From: Oscillospiraceae bacterium UBA4632
GTDB lineage: Bacteria > Bacillota > Clostridia > Oscillospirales > Oscillospiraceae
Length of the DNA stretch: 11,916 bases
Reading direction: 5' to 3'
Assembly (NCBI GenBank): GCA_002405995.1
Contig: DHMW01000097.1
Location: 24,183-36,098 of the forward strand
The notes under the pieces were generated by a model. That model had not been told where the DNA came from. It searched no databases and saw only the letters and a list, made by a program, of their open reading frames with translations. This document shows, piece by piece, positions 7,310 through 11,916 of this stretch. The first letter of the stretch is position 1. Each line of letters opens with the position of its first letter. A program made the translations under genes and the position numbers.

Positions 7310-7930
7310 ATGAAGAAGCTGTTTTGTCTTATGCTCGCATGTTTGCTGCTCTTTTCGCTCTCGGCCTGCGAGCGTGAGGAGCAGTACGATGCCAAGCCCG
7401 TGATTTACCTCTATCCCGAGCAGGAGACGGATGTGCGCGTGACGCTTGAGCTTGCGGGCGAGCTGACGTGCGCCTATCCTGCCTACGGCGACGGCTGGAG
7501 CGTCCGCGCCGCGCCGGACGGCACGCTGACGGACGGGAGCGGCCAGACCTACCGCTACCTCTACTGGGAGGGTACGTCGGAGACGGACTACGACTTTTCC
7601 ACCGGCTTCTGCGTTGCGGGGGAGAACACCGCGGCATTCCTCGAGGACGCGCTCGCAAGGCTGGGGCTCACACGTGGGGAGGCGAATGAGTTCATCATCT
7701 ACTGGCTGCCGCAGATGCAGGACAACGCCTACAACCTCATTTCATTCCAGCAGGAGACTTACACGGACTCTGCCAGGCTGACGATCGACCCCGCGCCGGA
7801 TACGCTGCTGCGCGTCTTCATGGCGTGGCAGCCGTCGGAGAGATTTATCGAGCTTCCTGCGCAGGAGCTTTCCGCGCCCGAGCGCACAGGCTTCACAGTC
7901 GTGGAATGGGGCGGCTGCGCGGTGCGGTGA
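7310..7930 (+). CDS. Small exported lipoprotein, conserved-looking protein of unknown function
   Basis: This gene encodes a 206-residue protein. Its N-terminus is a classical lipoprotein signal: Lys2-Lys3, a hydrophobic run, then lipobox LSAC with the acceptor Cys at 20. It should be lipid-anchored on the outer face of the membrane. The mature part has no further membrane segment. Distinct blocks are KPVIYLYP (29-36), YRYLYWEG (81-88), EFIIYWLPQM (127-136) and ERTGFTVVEWGG (191-202). It is rich in aromatic and alternating hydrophobic residues, suggesting a beta-rich fold. I recognise the blocks as typical of hypothetical lipoproteins in Clostridia but know no function. The start ATG has GAGGAGGA at 7295-7302 seven bases upstream. 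An ATG at 7305 is out of frame. It follows the glg terminator and converges with the exporter gene, so it is probably transcribed alone. A link to glycogen is not implied. Confidence 0.87.
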   Translation: MKKLFCLMLACLLLFSLSACEREEQYDAKPVIYLYPEQETDVRVTLELAGELTCAYPAYGDGWSVRAAPDGTLTDGSGQTYRYLYWEGTSETDYDFSTGFCVAGENTAAFLEDALARLGLTRGEANEFIIYWLPQMQDNAYNLISFQQETYTDSARLTIDPAPDTLLRVFMAWQPSERFIELPAQELSAPERTGFTVVEWGGCAVR

Positions 7931-7940
7931 GCGCTGCGCG

Positions 7941-9269
7941 TCAGCGCTGCGCAAGCGGGCGCAGGCGGTAAGCGCGCAGAGAAAGAAACGACAGCACGAG
8001 GCACAGCGCCTCGGAAAGGATCGGCGTGTACCACACGGCATCGCCGCTGAAGAGCGCGGCGAGCGTCAGCAGCACGGCGCTTTGCAGCGCAAGCCCACGT
8101 CCCACGGAGATGCAGATGGCGGGCACGGGGCGCTCAAGCGCCGTCATGAATCCGCCGATGACGACGTTGAAGCCCAGCAGCAGATAGGAAACGCTGTAGC
8201 GGCGGAACGCGACGACGGAGCAGGCGACGAGCGCGTCGCCTGCGTGCGGGAGATACGCGCGCACGAGCTGCGGCGCGAAGAGATAGGATCCGGCGAACAG
8301 CACAGGCGCAAGGATACACACGGTGGTGAGCGCATAGCGCAGCAGCAGCCTGCACGAGCCGTGCTCGCCCTTGCCGTAGTGATAGCTCACGAGCGGCTGC
8401 GCGCCCTGCGAGATGCCGACCATGAGGTTGATGACGATGGTCGTCACATAGGCGATGACCGTGTAGGTCACAACGCCGTCCGTGCCGATGCATCTGAGCA
8501 CCGTGCGGTTGAACAGAAAGATCATCAGCCCCGTGCACAGCTCCGTCACGCCGTCGGAAAGCCCGATGGGGACGATGCGCGCGTAGAGGCGCGGATCAAA
8601 GCGGAAGCGGCGCAGACGGAAGGAGCAGCGCTTCCCGAAAAAGTGAATGAAGTAGGAGATGCACGTTACGAGCTGAGAGATGCCCGTGGCGACCGCCGCG
8701 CCGAGCACGCCCATGTCGAGCCGGAAGATGGCGATATAGTCGAGCACGCAGTTGGTCAGGCAGCCGAGAATGACCGTGCAGAGCGCATAGCGGGGATAGC
8801 CGTCGGTCTTGACGAGCACCTCGAGGTTGTACGAGATCAGATAACACACGCTGAACGGCGCGATGCCGAGGATATAGTGCTTGACGTAGTCCAGCGTGAT
8901 CTCATCCGCGCCGAGCAGCCGCGCGAACGGCTCTAAAAAGAGCAGCGCCAGCGCGGTGATCAGCGCGCCGATGACGAGCAGCGTGACGAAATTCTGCGAA
9001 AAGAGCGCGTCCGCCTCATGCCGCTTTTCCTGTGCGAGATAGATGGCGATGAGCGTGGACGAGCCGACGGCAAAGAGCACCGCGATGGAAAAAAGCGCGT
9101 TGGTGAACGGAATGGCGAGGTTGACGGCGCTCATGGCGTATTCATTCACGCCGATGGAGACCATCAGCCCATCGACCATCGAGTAGAGCGAGAACACCAG
9201 CTGCGAGACCATCGTGGCGGAGGCAAAGCGGACAAAGTCGTGTTTCAGACTTTTCCCGGAGAGCAGCAA
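7941..9269 (-). CDS. MATE-family multidrug/toxin efflux transporter
   Basis: A 442-residue integral membrane protein with about twelve hydrophobic helices in two homologous halves, matching the MATE family of cation-coupled antiporters that export drugs or metabolites. Family signatures include LLSGKSLKHDFVRFASATMVSQL at the start, the first-half NCVLDYIAIF (173-182), and GISQGAQPLVSYHYG (285-299) in the second half. The substrate cannot be inferred. The start is a TTG, chosen because it gives the normal N-terminus just ahead of helix 1 and has AAGGA nine bases upstream. The first internal ATG (residue 20) would cut into helix 1, and a nearby ATG at 9279 is out of frame. The gene has its own promoter and a hairpin leader. 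Its stop lies 10 bases from the stop of the convergent lipoprotein gene. The TetR-type regulator two genes upstream is a natural candidate controller, but no shared operator was seen. Confidence 0.93.
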   Translation of the reverse strand: MLLSGKSLKHDFVRFASATMVSQLVFSLYSMVDGLMVSIGVNEYAMSAVNLAIPFTNALFSIAVLFAVGSSTLIAIYLAQEKRHEADALFSQNFVTLLVIGALITALALLFLEPFARLLGADEITLDYVKHYILGIAPFSVCYLISYNLEVLVKTDGYPRYALCTVILGCLTNCVLDYIAIFRLDMGVLGAAVATGISQLVTCISYFIHFFGKRCSFRLRRFRFDPRLYARIVPIGLSDGVTELCTGLMIFLFNRTVLRCIGTDGVVTYTVIAYVTTIVINLMVGISQGAQPLVSYHYGKGEHGSCRLLLRYALTTVCILAPVLFAGSYLFAPQLVRAYLPHAGDALVACSVVAFRRYSVSYLLLGFNVVIGGFMTALERPVPAICISVGRGLALQSAVLLTLAALFSGDAVWYTPILSEALCLVLSFLSLRAYRLRPLAQR

Positions 9270-9278
9270 AATAACACA

Positions 9279-9286
9279 TCCTTTTT
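9279..9286 (-). promoter_or_regulatory. Ribosome binding site deciding the exporter TTG start
   Basis: On the minus strand AAAAAGGA ends nine bases before the TTG at 9269. The only ATG nearby overlaps the end of this site and is in another frame. Confidence 0.7.
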
Positions 9287-9300
9287 CTTTATTTTAAGCC

Positions 9301-9327
9301 GCGCGGGGGCTGCTCACACCCCCGCGC
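9301..9327 (-). promoter_or_regulatory. GC-rich hairpin at the 5' end of the exporter mRNA
   Basis: GCGCGGGGG (9301-9309) pairs perfectly with CCCCCGCGC (9319-9327) around a nine-base loop. The predicted transcription start for the exporter is near 9328, so the hairpin would form the very 5' end of the message, about 14 bases before the ribosome binding site. It could protect the mRNA or affect translation. It lacks a U-run and is not a good terminator in either direction. Confidence 0.6.
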
Positions 9328-9334
9328 TATGCTC

Positions 9335-9363
9335 AGGATACCATATCCGCCGCTGCTTGGCAA
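9335..9363 (-). promoter_or_regulatory. Predicted sigma-70-type promoter of the MATE gene, with a dyad over the -10
   Basis: On the minus strand the -35 TTGCCA (9358-9363) and -10 TATCCT (9335-9340) are separated by exactly 17 bases. A small dyad, GGATA-TGG-TATCC (9336-9348), covers the -10 and could be a repressor site. It does not resemble the dyad near the TetR gene. Confidence 0.6.
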
Positions 9364-9387
9364 GCGAGGAAGCGCAAAAAAGACGCA

Positions 9388-9429
9388 AAAGCGCCGGAGA
9401 ACGGTCTGATGACCGCTCTCCGGCGCTTT
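9388..9429 (-). terminator. Rho-independent terminator of the glycosyltransferase gene
   Basis: A long hairpin starts nine bases after the glycosyltransferase stop. It has 13 bp (AAAGCGCCGGAGA at 9388-9400 with 9417-9429), one mismatch, five more bp, and a TGAT loop. On the minus strand it is followed by T-rich sequence including a TTTTTT run at 9376-9381. It separates the glycosyltransferase transcript from the exporter. Confidence 0.88.
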
Positions 9430-9438
9430 CCGGCCCTT

Positions 9439-10698
9439 TCATTGCGGGGTGCCGAGCACGCTGCCCCTGATCTGCTCGAGCGTCATTGCCCGCTCGTGGC
9501 GGATGGGCTTCCACTCCACGCGCGTGAACAGCGACGCGATGCAGATGGGGATATAGGTCAGCATGAACAGCGGAAATGTGAAGGCGTACAGGAGCTTTTT
9601 TCGCTCCGGACAGTGGATGCTCCGCCATTCCGTCGCCGTGGTGACCGCGCCGAGGATGAAAAGCGTCAGATAGAGGCTCAGGAGCGTTTGCAGCATCGAC
9701 ACGCCGAGCGCTGCCATCGACCCGCCGGAAACGAAGCGGGACACCGCTGCGCCGACATTGACCACGACGCTCGTGCCGGTGAGCACGGCGGCGGGCATGA
9801 TGTTCATCGCCATATCGTAGCAGGAGAAGCTGCCGCGAAGGATCCCGGCAAACAGCGCGCCGCCGTATCTGCGGAACACCTGAAGGTAGCCCTTCGACCA
9901 GCGCAGGCGCTGGCGCCAGGACTGGCGGAAGCTCGTGGGCTGCTCGTCGTAGAGCACCGCGCCGCCCGCGTAGCCGATCTTCACGCCGCGGGTCACGCTG
10001 TCGATGGTGAACTCAATATCCTCGGTAAGCAGGAAAAAGCCCCAGCCGCCGGCATTGCGCAGCACCCTGTCGGAAAAGAGGAAGCCCGTGCCGGAGACGG
10101 CGCAGCTGCTGCCGAGCGTCATGCGCGCGGCGTTCAGATATCGCGCCTCGCGCAGGAACCAGAGCGCATAGCCCGCTGAGATCCAGTTATCGCCGTAGTT
10201 TTTGGAGTTGCGGTAGCAGGTGACGACCTCGTAGCCGTCGGAGTGGACGCGGTCGATCTCGCGCAGGAAGTCGGGGTCAAGCACATTGTCGGCGTCAAGA
10301 ACGACGTAGGCGTCATAGCGCTCGCCCGCCTCGCTGATGCAGCGCAGCAGGTAGTTGAGCACATAGCCCTTGCCGACGTGGACGGTATCCGTGCGTTCAT
10401 AGACGCGCGCGCCGTGCGCGCGGGCGACGGCGGCGGTATCGTCGGTGCAGTTGTCCGCGCCGACGTAGATATCTATCAGCTCCGGCGGATAGTTCTGCGC
10501 GCGCAGGCTCTCGAGCAGCGCGCCGATGACGGCGCTCTCGTTGCGCGCGGCGATCAGCACGGCAAGACGGTGATAGTCCGCCCGCCCCGGATCCCTCGGC
10601 CGGCGCAGCAGCGACACCGCTACATAAAAAAACTGATAGGAATAGCAGATGAAAAACAGCGCCATGATAACGGCGTTGACCGTTTCGACCGTGTGCAT
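9439..10698 (-). CDS. Membrane-bound processive-type family 2 glycosyltransferase
   Basis: A 419-residue GT2 enzyme with the layout of polysaccharide synthases (BcsA/HasA/PgaC-like). It has an N-terminal helix at about 8-30, a cytoplasmic GT-A domain at about 44-270, then three or so helices near 298-318, 331-353 and 371-391. The catalytic set is complete: ARNES (51-55), GADN with Asp82, DAD (135-137), TED (225-227) and QRLRW (263-267). The last is the Q-x-x-R-W signature of processive enzymes. It probably uses a UDP-sugar to build or extend a cell-surface glycan; the sugar is unknown. No partner gene such as a deacetylase, cyclic-di-GMP domain or exporter of polymer is adjacent. The start ATG at 10698 has GGGAGAG seven bases upstream. 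The frame stays open to an ATG at 10791, which would add 31 basic residues and has a closer-spaced AAGGA. I prefer the shorter form. Confidence 0.92.
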   Translation of the reverse strand: MHTVETVNAVIMALFFICYSYQFFYVAVSLLRRPRDPGRADYHRLAVLIAARNESAVIGALLESLRAQNYPPELIDIYVGADNCTDDTAAVARAHGARVYERTDTVHVGKGYVLNYLLRCISEAGERYDAYVVLDADNVLDPDFLREIDRVHSDGYEVVTCYRNSKNYGDNWISAGYALWFLREARYLNAARMTLGSSCAVSGTGFLFSDRVLRNAGGWGFFLLTEDIEFTIDSVTRGVKIGYAGGAVLYDEQPTSFRQSWRQRLRWSKGYLQVFRRYGGALFAGILRGSFSCYDMAMNIMPAAVLTGTSVVVNVGAAVSRFVSGGSMAALGVSMLQTLLSLYLTLFILGAVTTATEWRSIHCPERKKLLYAFTFPLFMLTYIPICIASLFTRVEWKPIRHERAMTLEQIRGSVLGTPQ

Positions 10699-10705
10699 AC
10701 CATAT

Positions 10706-10713
10706 CTCTCCCT
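10706..10713 (-). promoter_or_regulatory. Ribosome binding site supporting the shorter glycosyltransferase start
   Basis: AGGGAGAG on the minus strand ends seven bases before ATG 10698, good spacing. Another ATG five bases upstream of the chosen one is out of frame. Confidence 0.6.
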
Positions 10714-10716
10714 TTT

Positions 10717-10743
10717 GCGGCGCAGCGAAAGCCGCTCCGCCGC
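10717..10743 (-). promoter_or_regulatory. Hairpin directly upstream of the glycosyltransferase ribosome binding site
   Basis: GCGGCG (10717-10722) pairs with CGCCGC (10738-10743). After a C:C mismatch, AGCG (10724-10727) pairs with CGCT (10733-10736) around a five-base loop. On the mRNA it ends three bases before AGGGAGAG. It may be a 5' leader structure affecting translation. If the longer start at 10791 were used, it would be coding. Confidence 0.45.
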
Positions 10744-10852
10744 GCAGAATTTTGCTTTGTCTCTTTTTTCGGGACATCTATGGTCTATCATGTGTTCCTT
10801 GAAAACAAGCGGTGAAAATCCTTAACTTTTTCTGAAGGCGGGGCTGGGCCTG

Positions 10853-10884
10853 AAAAAGCATCCGGAAACGCTTGTCCGGATGCT
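10853..10884 (-). terminator. Rho-independent terminator of the TetR-type gene
   Basis: AGCATCCGGA (10857-10866) pairs perfectly with TCCGGATGCT (10875-10884) around an eight-base loop. On the minus strand the stem runs straight into TTTTT (10857-10853). An outer 7-bp arm (10848-10854 with 10887-10893) can extend it. The hairpin begins about 20 bases past the TetR stop. Confidence 0.9.
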
Positions 10885-10904
10885 CCTTCAGGCTTGTTCA
10901 CTTT

Positions 10905-11630
10905 TCAGCCGTTGCCCTGCAGAACCTTGGCGCGCATTGCGTCGGTCATGGCGGTTTCGTAGCTCTCCTCTGCCTGATGGACCGCTCTTGCAATGGCAGC
11001 TTCCGCCAGCGGCGTCATATTCATGCGCACCACGCGCTCGATCACGGGCTGATACAGCTCCTCCGGCACGCCGTAGATCCTGTAGCAGCAGGTGAAGAAA
11101 CGGCGAAGCTTGCGCTCGAACGGGAATTGCTTCGAGCAGGGCGTGACCATATAGGAGCGCATCACGCCAGCGGCGGCAAGCTCCAGCTCGTAAAAGTCCT
11201 GCTGCGCTGCGCCGGGCTGGTAGGCGGCGAACAGCAGCTGCAGCTTGCGCGCCATGCTTTCGTAGATAAAGGCAGAGGTGGACGGGAGCGTGTACGCCGT
11301 GACATACAGCTCGCGCAGCGGCGCGGAGATCTCTGCAATGCACATTTGCAGCGCCGTTTCCGCCGCGTAGAGCATCAGAGGATCGGCGTCTGCCCCCAGC
11401 AGCTCCTCCGCGGCGTCAAACTGGTAGCCGAACATCTGCTTGACCAGCTCCAGCAGCACACCCTCCTTGTTGCCGTAGAGATAGAATGGCGAGCCGTTCG
11501 TCACTCCGGCGAGCTGCGCGACGAGCTTGCTGGATGTACCGACATAGCCGTTTTCCAGGAATGCCTTCGCCGACGCGCTGAGGATCTTGCGCCGCGTCAG
11601 CAGCCCGCTCGGCTGCGGTCCGATTTTCAT
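10905..11630 (-). CDS. TetR/AcrR-family transcriptional regulator
   Basis: A 241-residue one-component regulator. The N-terminal DNA-binding domain runs from about residue 12 to 62, with RRKILSASAKAFLENGYVGTS, then the helix-turn-helix around SKLVAQLAGVTNGSPFYLYGNKEGVL (33-59), the typical TetR pattern ending in Y-x-Y-x-N-K-E. The C-terminal region is helical, presumably a ligand-binding and dimerisation domain; its ligand is unknown. Somewhat longer than the usual 190-220 residues. The start ATG has AAAGGAGA at 11640-11647 nine bases upstream. A terminator follows, so it is likely monocistronic. A promoter and imperfect dyad upstream suggest autorepression. The same-strand glycosyltransferase and MATE genes downstream are plausible targets by position only. 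Confidence 0.93.
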   Translation of the reverse strand: MKIGPQPSGLLTRRKILSASAKAFLENGYVGTSSKLVAQLAGVTNGSPFYLYGNKEGVLLELVKQMFGYQFDAAEELLGADADPLMLYAAETALQMCIAEISAPLRELYVTAYTLPSTSAFIYESMARKLQLLFAAYQPGAAQQDFYELELAAAGVMRSYMVTPCSKQFPFERKLRRFFTCCYRIYGVPEELYQPVIERVVRMNMTPLAEAAIARAVHQAEESYETAMTDAMRAKVLQGNG

Positions 11631-11717
11631 ATCACTGCATCTCCTTTGCTCCCGCAGGGGGCTGCCGGTCCGCCGCGGAGGCGCGCCTTCCGCTCCTGAG
11701 CCAACGACCCCTTAGTG

Positions 11718-11737
11718 TATATTCACATAAGAATGTA
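11718..11737. promoter_or_regulatory. Candidate operator dyad upstream of the TetR-type gene
   Basis: TATATTC (11718-11724) and GAATGTA (11731-11737) form an imperfect inverted repeat, six of seven positions pairing, with a six-base spacer. It overlaps the predicted -10 of the regulator promoter, the usual place for an autorepressor site. The AT-rich content contrasts with the surrounding GC-rich DNA. Confidence 0.45.
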
Positions 11738-11760
11738 TCATATTCCGCCGCATTTTGCAA
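11732..11760 (-). promoter_or_regulatory. Predicted promoter of the TetR-type gene
   Basis: On the minus strand TTGCAA (11755-11760) and TACATT (11732-11737) are separated by 17 bases, each matching four of six consensus positions. Transcription would start near 11725, about 95 bases before the start codon. No other strong pair was seen in this leader. Confidence 0.5.
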
Positions 11761-11819
11761 GAGCGTCTGCGCGCCGCCGGGAAGGGGGGGATGAATGCGC
11801 AAAAAGAGAGAAAAAGGTG

Positions 11820-11886
11820 CTTGACGCGCTGTACATTTTGTGGTAACATCTATTTTGCGTTTGAACCGGTCTGTTCGCGCGTCAAG
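11820..11886. repeat. Perfect 10-bp inverted repeat flanking the tRNA promoter
   Basis: CTTGACGCGC (11820-11829) recurs as its exact complement GCGCGTCAAG (11877-11886), 47 bases apart. The left arm contains the -35 box of the tRNA promoter. The right arm lies eight to seventeen bases before the tRNA. The role is unknown. Confidence 0.7.
11821..11849 (+). promoter_or_regulatory. Predicted promoter of the tRNA gene
   Basis: TTGACG (11821-11826) and TAACAT (11844-11849) are separated by 17 bases. Transcription would start near 11856, giving a leader of about 38 bases before the tRNA. The leader contains a small GAAC/GTTC hairpin (11863-11876). Confidence 0.65.
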
Positions 11887-11893
11887 TTCATAA

Positions 11894-11916
11894 GCTGGTG
11901 TAGCTCAGTCGGTAGA
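11894..11916 (+). tRNA. tRNA gene, 5' end only (cut by window end)
   Basis: The last 23 bases read as a tRNA 5' end: a seven-base acceptor strand GCTGGTG, T8-A9, then the D-arm GCTCAGTCGGTAGA with its conserved AG and GG. The anticodon is outside the window, so the type is not determined. An acceptor starting GCTGGTG would fit a threonine tRNA among others. No protein gene overlaps it. Confidence 0.85.

Noticed and set aside
8082..8936. A 284-codon plus-strand frame opposite the MATE gene
   Set aside because: Product is Arg/Asp/Glu/Ala repetitive and reads as the complement of membrane-helix codons.
9277..9279. ATG near the ribosome binding site as the MATE start
   Set aside because: It is out of frame with the transporter and overlaps the ribosome binding site. 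The TTG at 9269 is in frame and well spaced.
9301..9327. GC-rich hairpin considered as a terminator
   Set aside because: There is no T-run after the stem on either strand, and a better terminator for the upstream gene lies at 9388-9429. It fits better as the 5' end of the exporter mRNA.
10699..10791. 31-residue N-terminal extension of the glycosyltransferase
   Set aside because: The extension is basic and unlike the family, and the inner ATG has a well-spaced ribosome binding site directly before the first membrane helix. Not fully excluded, since an AAGGA precedes the outer ATG.
11784..11790. Run of seven G between the regulator and tRNA promoters
   Set aside because: A short homopolymer in GC-rich non-coding DNA with no further structure. 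A phase-variable role is not supported because it is not in a promoter spacer or coding frame.
1..11916. Mobile element, prophage, CRISPR or defence system
   Set aside because: No transposase, integrase, recombinase, nuclease, repeat-spacer array or toxin-antitoxin pair could be recognised on either strand. All sizeable plausible genes are assigned or described.

Overview
The window looks like a chromosomal segment from a GC-rich member of the Clostridia. The best guess is a gut Oscillospiraceae/Ruminococcaceae-type anaerobe. The evidence is the strong AGGAGG-type ribosome binding sites, the paired glgC and glgD genes (a Firmicutes arrangement), GTG and TTG starts, and the small lipoprotein with a lipobox. 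Placement below the class Clostridia is inference. No phage, insertion sequence, CRISPR array or plasmid gene was seen.

Left part (1-7100, plus strand): a glycogen operon in the order glgB (3' part only), glgC, glgD, glgA, glgP. The genes are tightly packed: a 17-base gap, an ATGA overlap, 33 bases, then 17 bases. A perfect 16-bp hairpin terminator follows at 7066-7100. GlgC makes ADP-glucose, probably as a complex with its degenerate paralog GlgD. GlgA polymerises ADP-glucose into alpha-1,4-glucan, GlgB adds alpha-1,6 branches, and GlgP releases glucose-1-phosphate from the chains. Synthesis and mobilisation of the store are therefore encoded on one transcript. No debranching enzyme lies within the window.

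Middle (7101-7930): a 209-base intergenic stretch with two strong hairpins that no gene explains, then a plus-strand gene for a small exported lipoprotein of unknown function. It converges, with only 10 bases between stops, on the minus-strand genes.

Right part (7941-11630, minus strand, reading right to left): a TetR-type regulator, a membrane-bound processive-type family 2 glycosyltransferase, and a MATE-family exporter. Terminators follow the regulator (10853-10884) and the glycosyltransferase (9388-9429), and the exporter has its own promoter, so these look like three separate transcription units. The regulator has a plausible promoter overlapped by an imperfect dyad, suggesting autoregulation. 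Whether it also controls the exporter cannot be shown: the dyad in the exporter promoter is different.

Far right (11821-11916): a plus-strand promoter and the first 23 bases of a tRNA gene cut by the window end.

Overall the window is mostly ordinary metabolism. I found no convincing new multi-gene system. The points most worth a second look are the orphan lipoprotein, the structured intergenic region at 7101-7290, the stand-alone processive glycosyltransferase, and the hairpin leaders in front of the exporter and glycosyltransferase genes.
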